From the NCBI GenBank assembly GCA_013822735.1, contig PNKZ01000001.1:186001-250000 (forward strand): 64,000 bases of DNA. The letters are read 5' to 3'. The position numbers were made by a program, and so were the translations under genes. Under the pieces are notes generated by a model. The model did not search any database and had not been told where the DNA came from. It worked only from the letters and a program-made list of their open reading frames with translations. Source of the stretch: Pirellula sp. Lineage in GTDB: Bacteria > Planctomycetota > Planctomycetia > Pirellulales > PNKZ01. Below are positions 26,316 to 34,641 of the stretch, in pieces. Position 1 is the stretch's first letter, and the number at the start of each line of letters is the position of its first letter.

Positions 26316-27890
26316 TCAATTAATCGCCGCGGCCGGCTTCTGCTTCTTGCGCGGCCCGGCCGGTTCTGCTTTCGGCGGCTTCATGTCGGGCGCCGTCTTG
26401 AGCTTCTCCGCGAGCCACGTTTCGTAGCCCTTCTTGCGACTGCCGACGTATTTATACGTGTCGAATATCGCTGCATTGCCCAAGGCCCTAGGGTCTTCAT
26501 CCGCTACGAGCAAGGCCATCATCTGCTCCCGGAGTTCGACGACTTTCGCATGATGCGTCAGATCGTTGGCCAGGTTGTAGACGCACTCCGGATCGGTTCG
26601 CAGGTCATAAAGTTCATCGGCCTGGCGTTTGCCGAAGGAGAGATCATAGTAGTAGCCGCCGAGATACTTAAGCAGTTCTTTGCAAGGGCTTGGGTCGCAA
26701 TTGCCGAAATCGGTTTCGGGGTTGCCGACCGGCCAACGCTCGGGGTGGAAGTTGTGCACGTAGAGATAGTCTTTCGTGCGCAGCGCGCGCACCGGATAAC
26801 CCCAGTCGTGCGGTCGGCCCAGATCGTGCCGTTCCTTGCCGACGAGCATCGTGGCGCGGTTCTCGATCCAGCCCGACTTTTCGGAACCGAGGATGCCCGT
26901 GAGGCTCGAGCCGGTCATTTGTTTGTGCTTCTCAATCCCTGCCAGCTCCAAATACGTCGGGGCGAGGTCGCGCACGTTAATAAAATCGTTCACCACGCGG
27001 CCGGGCTTGATTCCCTTCGGCCAACGCATGGCCAGCGGCAAGTGGAAACCGTCTTCGTGAATCTGCCCCTTCACAAAGGGAAACGGCATCCCGTGGTCGG
27101 AGGTTACGACGACAAGCGTGTTGTCCGCGACGCCGGCCTTCTCCAGTGCGTCGAGTGCGCGGCCGATCTGCGTATCGCCCCATTCGACTTCCACGGCGTA
27201 ATCGGCCATGTCGTTGCGCACGATGTCGCAATCGGGCAGGAACGAAGGGACATCGATGTCGGCGAGTTTCTTCCCCATCCGCACGCCGGAGCCCGGCTCG
27301 TAGGCGCGGTGCGGCTCGACGAAACCCATCCAGAAACAAAACGGCTTAGCCTTATCGTGCTGCTCGAGGAACGCTTCAAAATTGCGCGGGTAGTCGAGCT
27401 TGCCGATGCCCGAGGCCGGCGGCTCTTGCTGAAACTTGTCGAAGCTCGGGCCTGCCGGGTTGCGCGACCGTCCGCCGATCTTGTAGTCGCCGGGGCCCCA
27501 GCCTTTACCGGTCAGGCCTACTTCGTAGCCCGACCCTTCCAGCAGGTCGGGATACACGGCGAACTTCGACGGAAAAATCCCGCCGTGGCAAACCGCTTCT
27601 TCAAGCTGCCACGAGTTGCGGCCCGTCAGAATGCTCGCGCGACACGGGCTGCACTTCGGGTTCGACGTGAAGGCATTGCGAAACAGCACTCCTTCTTTCG
27701 CGACGCGATCGAAGTTCGGCGTGTTGACCCACTTGCAACCGTAGGCGCCGGCATGGTTGCCGCTCCAATCGTCGAAGATGATGAAGAGAATGTTGGGGCG
27801 CGGGGCATCGGCGGCATTCGCCGCTTGCGCGTGGGAGCACAAGCCGACGACGGCGGATAGCAAGAACGAGGCGAGTAGATAGGGCTTCAT
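26316..27890 (-). CDS. Secreted sulfatase (third of four)
   Basis: A protein of about 524 residues with a signal peptide (about 1-26). Metal-binding DD lies in ILFIIFDDWSGNH. The formylglycine site is Cys80 in CSPCRASILTG, with a second Cys in the variable position of C-x-P-x-R. Also present are FWMGFVEPHRAYEPG and VVVTSDHGMPFPF, typical of heparan/N-sulfoglucosamine sulfohydrolase-like enzymes. The tail is rich in Lys and Pro. The ATG at 27890 precedes the signal peptide; in-frame sequence back to 28301 has no such support. Substrate is probably a sulfated polysaccharide; the subfamily is an inference from local motifs. Confidence 0.9.
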   Translation of the reverse strand: MKPYLLASFLLSAVVGLCSHAQAANAADAPRPNILFIIFDDWSGNHAGAYGCKWVNTPNFDRVAKEGVLFRNAFTSNPKCSPCRASILTGRNSWQLEEAVCHGGIFPSKFAVYPDLLEGSGYEVGLTGKGWGPGDYKIGGRSRNPAGPSFDKFQQEPPASGIGKLDYPRNFEAFLEQHDKAKPFCFWMGFVEPHRAYEPGSGVRMGKKLADIDVPSFLPDCDIVRNDMADYAVEVEWGDTQIGRALDALEKAGVADNTLVVVTSDHGMPFPFVKGQIHEDGFHLPLAMRWPKGIKPGRVVNDFINVRDLAPTYLELAGIEKHKQMTGSSLTGILGSEKSGWIENRATMLVGKERHDLGRPHDWGYPVRALRTKDYLYVHNFHPERWPVGNPETDFGNCDPSPCKELLKYLGGYYYDLSFGKRQADELYDLRTDPECVYNLANDLTHHAKVVELREQMMALLVADEDPRALGNAAIFDTYKYVGSRKKGYETWLAEKLKTAPDMKPPKAEPAGPRKKQKPAAAIN

Positions 27891-28272
27891 AATGGGCTTC
27901 TCGGCAGGAGCAAGAAAACGGCGATGAGGTCGAGTCGGCGAAAGAACAAAACGAGCGACAAGCTTCGGTCTCGCCGGGCAGCATTCTACCAAACGGCGCC
28001 GGCCCTTTTTGGCCGGCTGCAGATCTGCCACCCGTTCGTATAAGCGGCGGCTGGTTTGTCGCAAGTCCTCGGAGAATATAGACGCCGACCTCGGCCGCAT
28101 TATCGGGAGTTTTTTCCTCCCACGGCGTTTCATCTCAAGCGCACCCGTTTCTTGTTCGTACGGGCCGTGCTCAAGCTCGCGAAGTTCGCACCGTCGACGA
28201 ATCCGCACTAGACTGACCGCTCGACCGCCCGATGCTCGGCTCGTCGAGGGCCGTAGGGTGTCGAACGCCCGG
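27891..28272. other. Intergenic region, PhyH gene to sulfatase
   Basis: About 382 nt between two minus-strand genes. It should contain the sulfatase promoter. I see no strong hairpin, no gene and no repeat of the families found elsewhere. Confidence 0.35.
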
Positions 28273-28941
28273 TCAGACCGCGTGCCGCCACCGCAACCCA
28301 TAGTTCAGCAAGCGCGGACCGTAAACAAAGTGCAGGACGCGCCGTCGGCTCGAGCCTTGCGACTTCGACGACGCATGCAGCAACAGCGGACGCATGGCGA
28401 GAACCGCGCCTCGCTCCGCAAGGCAACTGACCTCGGAGCGTTGCCTCGCCGCAACGGCGGCCTCGGGCGCCATGCGACCGAGCCGATGCGAACCCGGAAC
28501 CACGCGGAGCGGACCGTCTTCGGCCGAACACACGTCGAGATGTAGACGAACCGCGATCAACTGTTCCAGCGTCTCCACGGGCGGTTGTACAAACAGCGAA
28601 CCTTCCTTCTCCGACCATCCTCCCAGCGCCGGATGTTCGACCCGCTGGGCGACGGGAATGCTCAGGTCTTGGTGAACGGGAACCAACCAATTTCGTTCCG
28701 CGGATTTTTCAAAGTACGTGCACTGCACGGCCGCATAATCGGCAGGCACCAGCTCCGACAGCAACGGAGAACTTTGAACCCGCTTCGCCAAACGGGCGCA
28801 CCATGCATGGGGCAACAGACAGCGCGAGCCGACGGAATCTGCGCCGGGCGCCGCGAGCGCAGCAATCGCCTCGCACTCGCCGGCGGCAATCACGCCGGGC
28901 ACGATGGCGAACCCTTCCGTCGCGAAAGTTTCTCGGCTCAT
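28273..28941 (-). CDS. Phytanoyl-CoA dioxygenase (PhyH) family protein
   Basis: A protein of about 222 residues with an Fe(II)/2-oxoglutarate oxygenase fold. The iron-binding HxD is VPVHQDLSIPV, the distal part is LRVVPGSHRLGR, and the second His lies in RPLLLHASSKSQG, followed by an Arg-rich segment that would bind 2-oxoglutarate. PhyH enzymes hydroxylate small molecules; the substrate here is unknown. The ATG at 28941 lies 22 nt after the stop of a small upstream gene and gives a normal N-terminus (MSRETFATEGFAIVPG). Confidence 0.85.
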   Translation of the reverse strand: MSRETFATEGFAIVPGVIAAGECEAIAALAAPGADSVGSRCLLPHAWCARLAKRVQSSPLLSELVPADYAAVQCTYFEKSAERNWLVPVHQDLSIPVAQRVEHPALGGWSEKEGSLFVQPPVETLEQLIAVRLHLDVCSAEDGPLRVVPGSHRLGRMAPEAAVAARQRSEVSCLAERGAVLAMRPLLLHASSKSQGSSRRRVLHFVYGPRLLNYGLRWRHAV

Positions 28942-28963
28942 TCCCTTTGCCGTCCCACGAAGT

Positions 28964-29257
28964 TCAAGTTTTCCAGCGAACCGTGGTTCCGATTCCCGGG
29001 GCTTGTTCTGCGGCAGCCTTGGCTTCTGCGAGCGACGGATAGGCTCCGCCGCCGGCATTAAATCGTCCCCGCTCGATGGTCGAGCCGTACCAAACGTAGT
29101 AGGTGTCGCAAGCTACTTCGTCTCCAATTTCCGGCGGGACTTCATCGTCTCCCGTGCCCAAGCGGATCGGTCCGTAAACAATGCGAATGTCGCACTCGAC
29201 CGTTCCGTCGTAGCGAAACGTCCCTTCGGCCACGATACGTTGGTTCGGTTGCAGCAC
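28964..29257 (-). CDS. Small unknown protein upstream of PhyH gene
   Basis: A 97-residue acidic protein, MLQPNQRIVAEGTF at the N-terminus, with GDEVACDTYYVWYGSTIERG centrally and SLAEAKAAAEQAPG near the end. It looks beta-rich, has no signal peptide, and no family is recognised. It is 22 nt upstream of the PhyH gene and likely co-transcribed. Confidence 0.65.
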   Translation of the reverse strand: MLQPNQRIVAEGTFRYDGTVECDIRIVYGPIRLGTGDDEVPPEIGDEVACDTYYVWYGSTIERGRFNAGGGAYPSLAEAKAAAEQAPGIGTTVRWKT

Positions 29258-29353
29258 GTCTTTTCACGCCGCACTCTCGTGCGACGGCTTCACGAATTCG
29301 CCCCGCTCGTTTTCGAGCACGGCCATGCGACCGCCGCGGTGATTCGCCGAGGC

Positions 29354-29381
29354 TTGCGGTCCTTTGATATATGCATATAAT
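29354..29381 (+). promoter_or_regulatory. Promoter with overlapping palindromic operator for arsR
   Basis: TTGCGG (29354-29359), a 16-nt spacer and a perfect TATAAT (29376-29381) form a promoter about 30 nt before the arsR start. A perfect 12-bp palindrome TATATGCATATA (29368-29379) overlaps the -10 box. This is where an ArsR-type repressor would sit to block its own operon; the A/T-rich dyad fits the family. Confidence 0.7.
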
Positions 29382-29413
29382 CGGTTTTGCGAATATATTA
29401 CAGGTGCCTTCGC

Positions 29414-29782
29414 ATGGCCGGCAAGCCTCGTCTCGACCTCATCGATCAAATGTTTTGCGCGTTCGCCGAGCCCACGCGGCTGCGGATTCTGCATCTGATT
29501 AAGCATCAGGAAACATGCGTAAACGATCTGGTGACCGTGTTGAAAAGCACGCAATCGCACGTGTCGCGCCACTTGCTCGCGTTGAAGAGCGCCGGGCTCG
29601 TGACTTGCCGCAAGAATGGTCGCTGGTGCTACTACGCGCTCGCCAAGCCGACGCACGGCTACCACGCGAAGCTGCTGGAGTGCCTGGAGGGTTCTTTTTC
29701 ACGAGTGCCCGAGATTGCCGCCGATGCGAAGCACGCGGAGAAGCTGCGCCGCGACGGCGGTTGTTGTCCCAAGGAATGCTGA
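29414..29782 (+). CDS. arsR: ArsR-family metalloregulator
   Basis: A protein of about 122 residues with a winged helix-turn-helix. LIDQMFCAFAEPTRLRILHLI leads the domain, with the recognition helix in TQSHVSRHLLALKSAGLVT and the wing in CRKNGRWCYYAL. The ETCVNDL segment has one Cys where classical ArsR has a CxC pair, and the C-terminus ends in CCPKEC, giving alternative thiol ligands for arsenite. The ATG at 29414 starts MAGKPRLDLID; nine upstream in-frame codons overlap the promoter and are unlikely to be translated. It heads an operon with a DUF6428 gene and arsC, and a palindrome overlaps its promoter, so autoregulation is likely. Confidence 0.9.
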   Translation: MAGKPRLDLIDQMFCAFAEPTRLRILHLIKHQETCVNDLVTVLKSTQSHVSRHLLALKSAGLVTCRKNGRWCYYALAKPTHGYHAKLLECLEGSFSRVPEIAADAKHAEKLRRDGGCCPKEC

Positions 29783-29875
29783 AATAGCCGGCGTTCCGAG
29801 CCGGTGCGAGTGATTTCACCCGCCCCCGAATTCACGCAGCGATCGCGAAGCCCTACGTTCTATGGAACCAATACG

Positions 29876-30331
29876 ATGACTCTCGACGAATTCTCCGCCG
29901 CATTGTCGGCAAATCCGGGCATGGCGCTCCAACTGGTGCTGCCGGATCGTTCGTTGGTTCCTGCTCACTTTCATGTGACGGAAGTGGGGCGCGTACAAAA
30001 AGATTTCGTGGACTGCGGTGGAACCGTTCGTCGTTCGACCAGCTGCGTGCTGCAAGTGTGGGTCGCGAACGACGTAGCGCATCGCTTAGACAGCACCAAA
30101 CTTGCCCAGATCATCCACAAGGGACGAGACTTATTTGAGACGACGGCGCTGCCGCTCGAGGTCGAGTACGACAACGGCCTGATTTCTCAATATCCGGTGC
30201 GCGAGGCGACGGTGTCGCCCGAGGGCATGGTTCTTCAACTCGGAACCAAGCACGCCGAGTGCCTTGCTCCCGACCGTTGCGGCGTACCACTTAACCTCTT
30301 GTCGTCCTGCTCCACGCCGGGCTGCTGCTAA
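29876..30331 (+). CDS. DUF6428 family protein in arsenic operon
   Basis: A 151-residue protein starting MTLDEFSAALSANPG. It includes LVPAHFHVTEVGRVQKDFVDCGG, a feature I associate with DUF6428 proteins often found between arsR and arsC. The C-terminus is Cys-rich (LAPDRCGVPLNLL, then CSTPGCC), which could bind arsenite or another soft metal. It lies 93 nt after arsR and 29 nt before arsC. The molecular role is unknown. Confidence 0.65.
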   Translation: MTLDEFSAALSANPGMALQLVLPDRSLVPAHFHVTEVGRVQKDFVDCGGTVRRSTSCVLQVWVANDVAHRLDSTKLAQIIHKGRDLFETTALPLEVEYDNGLISQYPVREATVSPEGMVLQLGTKHAECLAPDRCGVPLNLLSSCSTPGCC

Positions 30332-30360
30332 CGGGTCGAATCATCAGCGAGGAACGGAAA

Positions 30361-30756
30361 ATGAGCACGACGAAACGAGTCCTGTTTGTCTGCGTCGAAA
30401 ATTCGAATCGCAGCCAGATGGCCGAGGCCTTCGCCCGCATGCACGCGCCGGAGAACGTCGAAGCCCATAGCGCCGGTTCACGACCGTCGGGACGCGTAAA
30501 TCCTAAGGCGATCGAGGCCATGCGGGAACTCGGTTACGACCTCGCCGCGCACACGTCCAAGGGCTTGTCCGATTTCAACGGGAAGGAAGTCGATGTCGCC
30601 GTCACGATGGGCTGCGGCGACGAATGCCCGCTGGTCGTGGCCAAGCAACGCGTGGATTGGCAGATCCCCGACCCTCGGGACATGACGCCGGAAGAATTCC
30701 GCGGCGTGCGCAACTTGATCGAAGCCAAGGTCAAAGAGTTACTGCAAACGCTGTGA
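30361..30756 (+). CDS. arsC: Arsenate reductase, low-molecular-weight phosphatase type
   Basis: A 131-residue arsenate reductase of the LMW-phosphatase/thioredoxin-coupled type. The P-loop CVENSNR begins at Cys11, matching CX5R. The additional redox cysteines are Cys85 and Cys89 in MGCGDECP, as in the S. aureus ArsC relay. DWQIPDPRDM holds the conserved Asp-Pro. It reduces arsenate to arsenite. A GAGGAACGGAAA stretch precedes the ATG. The operon lacks an adjacent arsenite exporter (ACR3/ArsB), which must be encoded elsewhere if resistance is complete. Confidence 0.92.
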   Translation: MSTTKRVLFVCVENSNRSQMAEAFARMHAPENVEAHSAGSRPSGRVNPKAIEAMRELGYDLAAHTSKGLSDFNGKEVDVAVTMGCGDECPLVVAKQRVDWQIPDPRDMTPEEFRGVRNLIEAKVKELLQTL

Positions 30757-30931
30757 GCCCGGCGGCGGAAGCAGATCGTGAAACGCGCCGGTCCGACGTC
30801 GCCGACCTGCGACGAACCCCGCCCCCGCAGCGATCCGGAGGCACACGTTCGCGATCGGCCCCCCAGACCTGCGGCCTGGGCTAAGGAAAACTCAGCCGTT
30901 GGCCGAACGGACGAGAGACACAAAACTGATA

Positions 30932-30949
30932 AAAGTTCCAGGCACCTTT
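30932..30949. repeat. Short element at left edge of accessory cluster
   Basis: An 18-nt sequence, AAAGTTCCAGGCACCTTT, closely related in inverted orientation to 34531-34550. The pair frames the lower-GC DUF4365/VOC/GNAT cluster. TTCC-GGCACC elements are, to my recollection, common REP-like units in planctomycete genomes. Confidence 0.45.
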
Positions 30950-30994
30950 ATCATTTCTTGCAAAGAAAAAAATGCTGCGGGCTTCTCCCCGAAT

Positions 30995-32575
30995 TCACCC
31001 CTTTGTGATTGAGTGCGTTATCTCTGGCATCTCTCTGCGTACTACCATTTTTGTACCTTCAACGGCTTCCCAAGCAACATCAATCGTGCCGTCACTTCTT
31101 TCTGAGGTATTGATCAGCTTAAGATGGAAGAATGCCCTATCAATTCTGCCCGGCGTGATTCTCTTGCCGAAAAGATCATACGTTGGAGATTCCCGGAAGA
31201 GGATGCTACGTTCTTCAAACGCTGCCTCCATTTTCTTCTTGTCGGACTCAGCAAAGTACGTGTCAACAGTACCTCTCACGTCGTTGTCTTGGTATTGCTT
31301 TTTCTGGACAAAAGCACCGAACAACTCCCGCACGGCTCGATTTAGTTCATGCGTTACTTCTGCAATCCTAAAGATGGGATTGACGCCATACATCCTACAG
31401 ACCTCACGTGCTTGATGGAGCCAATTCATGACCTCCAGCACTCGATCCATCCACTTGCCATGGACTTGCACAATCGCGGCATAGGAATAGCCGGGAGCGG
31501 AAGTGATTTTGAGGTAAAGTGTTGCGGCCAAAGTTGTTGATTTAAGAAACTGCTCCCACCGTTCAAAGAACGGCAAATTGAGAAGTTCAAAACCATCCCA
31601 GTCGCTGAACTTTGAATTGATGTTCAAAGTCGGGCCCATGTCATTTCCGATTGGCCCAAATGATATTTCGAATGGCGTGCTAGGAATTCGTCCGGTAAAC
31701 CGTAACTCCGCAATTCCTCCTTCGAGCAGTCCCGATATTTCTTCGATGCATTGGAGGGGTTGCCCGGCTTGGTCCAGAGTCGTAATGCTGAGGCTACTCG
31801 GGTTCTTATACGACACCTGCAAGGTCCCGCCATTACGCTGTAAGTCTTCATAGGCACGGCTACCCGTAACGAGAACTTCGCCAGGACCGAGGGTGGCAGC
31901 CTGACCTCGGTCAATTAGTTGCCTCAACTCGTCACTTCTCGGGCCAATAAAGTTGAACTTGATGTCGGTGACTTTTGCGGGCCTGAGTTTGACTACTGCG
32001 CTGCCATCAAGAGGGTTTACGACAAGTTCCGCACGCGGGTCCAGGCTTCTGTAGTAATCTCGTTTCGCGGCGATGGCGTCTTGAATTGAACTTGGGTGCG
32101 ACTTGCGCATCCAGCGCTTCGCTTCTTCAACTACCTTCGCGAACGCCTGCAAGTCAGTAATCTTGTTCGCTATTGGAATCCGAATACTGAATGTCTTGCC
32201 TAATCGCCACGCTTGATCACGTTGAAGGGCTTGCTGAAGAAAGAGATACCATGACACATTATTTGTGACGTCAGCCACTACAAGAAATACTGGAAGATCG
32301 CGAACTCTGTCTGACCAGTAAGTTGCATGATGATATTCGATCGGAAACGAGATGAACGCACCCTTGTTGACCACCGACGGTTTTTGCGTTCCTTTCAATT
32401 GCACATAGAACGCATTTCCAGTAACCGTCGTCGCATCCACGATCTCAACCAAATAGTCTTTGGCGTAATCCTCTGCTTGACTATTCAAAATCCAGGGACG
32501 AATAGCACTCGCAAAGGCAAGTTGCGCCTTTTCGTCAATTTGGTGACTCAAAGGCTTGCTAAGCTTTTTGCCCAT
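30995..32575 (-). CDS. DUF4365 domain protein, possible nuclease-type accessory gene
   Basis: A protein of about 526 residues with no signal peptide. The N-terminal ~160 residues match DUF4365: DYLVEI (Asp40, Glu44) and FYVQLKGTQ (Gln59, Lys61) resemble a PD-(D/E)xK-like core, where D/E and Q-x-K residues are catalytic. The remaining ~360 residues are not recognised; they are mixed alpha/beta, with an Arg/Glu-rich C-terminal stretch. Base composition is clearly lower in GC (around 45-50% in places) than the neighbours, suggesting recent transfer. It is convergent with arsC. DUF4365 proteins occur in defence islands, but no other recognised defence gene lies beside it. Start ATG 32575 is preferred over 32623. 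Confidence 0.7.
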   Translation of the reverse strand: MGKKLSKPLSHQIDEKAQLAFASAIRPWILNSQAEDYAKDYLVEIVDATTVTGNAFYVQLKGTQKPSVVNKGAFISFPIEYHHATYWSDRVRDLPVFLVVADVTNNVSWYLFLQQALQRDQAWRLGKTFSIRIPIANKITDLQAFAKVVEEAKRWMRKSHPSSIQDAIAAKRDYYRSLDPRAELVVNPLDGSAVVKLRPAKVTDIKFNFIGPRSDELRQLIDRGQAATLGPGEVLVTGSRAYEDLQRNGGTLQVSYKNPSSLSITTLDQAGQPLQCIEEISGLLEGGIAELRFTGRIPSTPFEISFGPIGNDMGPTLNINSKFSDWDGFELLNLPFFERWEQFLKSTTLAATLYLKITSAPGYSYAAIVQVHGKWMDRVLEVMNWLHQAREVCRMYGVNPIFRIAEVTHELNRAVRELFGAFVQKKQYQDNDVRGTVDTYFAESDKKKMEAAFEERSILFRESPTYDLFGKRITPGRIDRAFFHLKLINTSERSDGTIDVAWEAVEGTKMVVRREMPEITHSITKG

Positions 32576-32651
32576 AATCGTATTCTTGCTCGTCGCTCGA
32601 CAAATGCCGGGGTCAGAGGCCATGGCACGGTTCGGCGAGGTGTGACGGCGT

Positions 32652-33140
32652 TTATTTTTCGGCGTCGCTGCAGCCCTTCGGTCCTGCGGCCATCATCGCA
32701 TCCCAGCGGTTTTGCATTTCTTCCGGCGAGACTTTTTCGATCTCGTGCTGGAGCATCCATTTGTGGCCGAAGGGGTCGCTGAGGGCGGCGCTGCGGAAGC
32801 CGTAGAACATATTAGCCGGCGGCATGTCGACCGTCGCGCCGGCGGCCCGCGCGCGTTCGACGGCCTCGTCGGTGTCCTTCACCATGAGGCAGAACGTTAC
32901 GGCGCTACCGCCGAGAGTCAGCGGCGATTTCTTCCCCCAGGCCGGGTTTTCGTCGGAGAGCATGACGAGGCTGCCGTTGACCATGATTTCGGCGTGGACG
33001 ACGGCTCCGCTGCTCGCATCGGTGAGCCGGTAGAGCTCCGTCGCGCCGAATGCGGCTTGGTAAAACTCGATGGCCTTGCTCGTGTCCTTCACGGTGAGGT
33101 AAGGACTCACGGGAGGATAGCTGTTGGGGGATGTGTTCAT
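32652..33140 (-). CDS. VOC (glyoxalase/PhnB-like) family protein
   Basis: A 162-residue vicinal-oxygen-chelate protein: VSPYLTVKDTSKAIEFYQAAFGA at the start, VVHAEIMVNGSLVMLSDE in the middle, then CLMVKDTDEAVERARAAGATV and SDPFGHKWMLQHE. It resembles PhnB/DUF1428-like bleomycin-resistance-type folds. A conserved His and Glu (HAEI, H in FGHKW) may bind metal. Substrate unknown. It stands alone, divergent from a GNAT gene. Confidence 0.88.
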   Translation of the reverse strand: MNTSPNSYPPVSPYLTVKDTSKAIEFYQAAFGATELYRLTDASSGAVVHAEIMVNGSLVMLSDENPAWGKKSPLTLGGSAVTFCLMVKDTDEAVERARAAGATVDMPPANMFYGFRSAALSDPFGHKWMLQHEIEKVSPEEMQNRWDAMMAAGPKGCSDAEK

Positions 33141-33445
33141 GGCTTTGCCTGTTTTGAGGTTGGATTTCGGTGTGAGTTGGGCACGTCGCCTAGTAAGGAG
33201 CAGTGTACGGAATCATCGATCCTGACCACGCCGCGCCGCTTCCTGCCGGATTCTATCCTTGCCCGGAGAAGTTCTCCACAGACGGCGGCAATGAAAGGTG
33301 CCGGTCGGTAAACGACATGGTTGTATTATTTCCGTTCACGCTCCCCGACCGCAGAACACGGCCGCCGCCGTGCACTTTGCTTGCGAGCGCAACTGCGCAA
33401 CGGGATAATTCTCAGTGCCGCGCGGATACGGCTGCCGTCGGTCGC
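33141..33445. other. Divergent intergenic region, VOC / GNAT
   Basis: About 305 nt. An in-frame extension of the GNAT gene reaches back to 33203, but the translated segment is Pro/Arg/Cys-rich and unlike a GNAT N-terminus. No repeats or clear promoter boxes seen. Confidence 0.35.
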
Positions 33446-33940
33446 ATGTCCATCAGCACTTCCAGGAACGCACTCGTGCGCTTGCTCCCCATTGATCCAC
33501 GGCCTTCCCCCGCGGTTGGTGAGGCTTGTGAACAGCTTGACGTCGCGGCCCAAACGGTGCAGGCCGCGCTCGATCTCTACGCGCGGAGGGGTTTTATCCC
33601 GCCGTGGATTTGCTATTTGGCGGAGCAGGAGGGGCGCATCGTCGGGAGTTGCGGGTTCGCCGCTCCGCCCTCGCATGGCGAGGCCGAGATCGCCTACTTC
33701 ACGTTCCCCGGCAATGAAGGGCAGGGGATCGCCCGCGCGATGGCCGTCGCCCTGATGCGCGAGGCGCGACAAACCGGCGCCGCCGAAACGTTCATCGCGC
33801 ACACCTTGCCGGAGGAAGGACCTTCGACGTCGATCCTCAAGCGACTCGGCTTCGAATGCTTAGGCGTGATCGAGCATCCCGAAGATGGCGCGATTTGGAA
33901 GTGGCGCGAACGCCGCATTGAACCGACGGAAGGTTCCTGA
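33446..33940 (+). CDS. GNAT-family N-acetyltransferase
   Basis: A protein of about 164 residues. The acetyl-CoA pyrophosphate loop is GNEGQGIARAMAVALM (Q-x-x-G-x-A pattern), preceded by EAEIAYFTFP and followed by AAETFIAHTLPEEGPSTSIL and LKRLGFECLGVIEHP, a typical RimJ/RimL-like end. Substrate unknown. The ATG at 33446 (MSISTSRNALVRLLPID) gives family length. The next gene starts 31 nt later. Confidence 0.85.
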   Translation: MSISTSRNALVRLLPIDPRPSPAVGEACEQLDVAAQTVQAALDLYARRGFIPPWICYLAEQEGRIVGSCGFAAPPSHGEAEIAYFTFPGNEGQGIARAMAVALMREARQTGAAETFIAHTLPEEGPSTSILKRLGFECLGVIEHPEDGAIWKWRERRIEPTEGS

Positions 33941-33971
33941 AACCTTTTCTGCACCACAATATGGAAATTCG

Positions 33972-34475
33972 ATGGAACCCGATCCCGTTATCTTCGAGAA
34001 GTTCCGTGCCGTCGCATGGTTTAGTCGGTGTGGCAACGAACTGTCGAACGCATTGCCGTTCGCTGTTAGTCGTGTATTTTGCGCGAAAGCGGCGATTGCG
34101 TCGGCACGCTCTCAGCTTTGGATGGATGTAGGCACTCATACGCAGGGTGATCTTACGGAATACTTGGCAAAAACGGACTACGACGTTTACGGCACGACCT
34201 GGAATTCGCTAGGTGACGTAATCGAAAAACGTATTCAGAACGATGTCATGCCGCAGGTGAACGACGGGCTTCGTCGAATCACTGCGGACACGTTATCGAA
34301 AAGGGTTCAACTTGATCTAAGCCGAATCGCATTGCAGTCGGCCTACGCCAAGCGGTTCCGACGAGTGCCTGATTTTTTCCAACAACTGTTCGCCATTTTT
34401 GAACGTGGTCATCTTCCTTGTGGATGGAGCGATAATCTTCAAGCGTGGCCGGAAGGGCAATTCATTGTTTACTGA
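33972..34475 (+). CDS. Unknown protein of accessory cluster
   Basis: A 167-residue soluble protein starting MEPDPVIFEKFRAVAWFS. The C-terminal LFAIFERGHLPCGW and WPEGQFIVY resemble cytoplasmic hypothetical proteins often found as variable cargo genes, but I cannot name a family. GC is lower than average. It lies 31 nt after the GNAT gene. An immunity-protein-like role is only a guess. Confidence 0.6.
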   Translation: MEPDPVIFEKFRAVAWFSRCGNELSNALPFAVSRVFCAKAAIASARSQLWMDVGTHTQGDLTEYLAKTDYDVYGTTWNSLGDVIEKRIQNDVMPQVNDGLRRITADTLSKRVQLDLSRIALQSAYAKRFRRVPDFFQQLFAIFERGHLPCGWSDNLQAWPEGQFIVY

Positions 34476-34530
34476 AGAATATGAGGCAGCAGGGAAATAA
34501 CGGTAGAGAGTAGAAGGTGGCATAGATAGT

Positions 34531-34550
34531 AAATGGTGGCAGGAACCTTT
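34531..34550. repeat. Short element at right edge of accessory cluster
   Basis: The 20-nt sequence AAATGGTGGCAGGAACCTTT is, read on the minus strand, close to the element at 30932-30949. The two face each other across the lower-GC cluster. Confidence 0.45.
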
Positions 34551-34581
34551 GTTGGGTCTTTACCCAATCGAGTTCGTCGAA

Positions 34582-34609
34582 GACGGCGGGGATGAACCCC
34601 GCCGCTCGC
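34582..34609. repeat. 28-nt hairpin repeat, copy 1
   Basis: A 28-nt unit with an 8-bp stem (CGGCGGGG with CCCCGCCG, loop ATGAA) flanked by GA and CTCGC. Other copies are at 47211-47238, 51940-51967 (reverse) and 52008-52035. It lies between the convergent accessory cluster and the AraC-type regulator. Confidence 0.8.
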
Positions 34610-34641
34610 TGAGCATTCGCCGAACTGTTTGGAAGTCGCGT

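Noticed and set aside
27891-28301. N-terminal extension of the third sulfatase
   Set aside because: The extra 137 residues are Arg-rich without features and would precede a proper signal peptide that starts at 27890.
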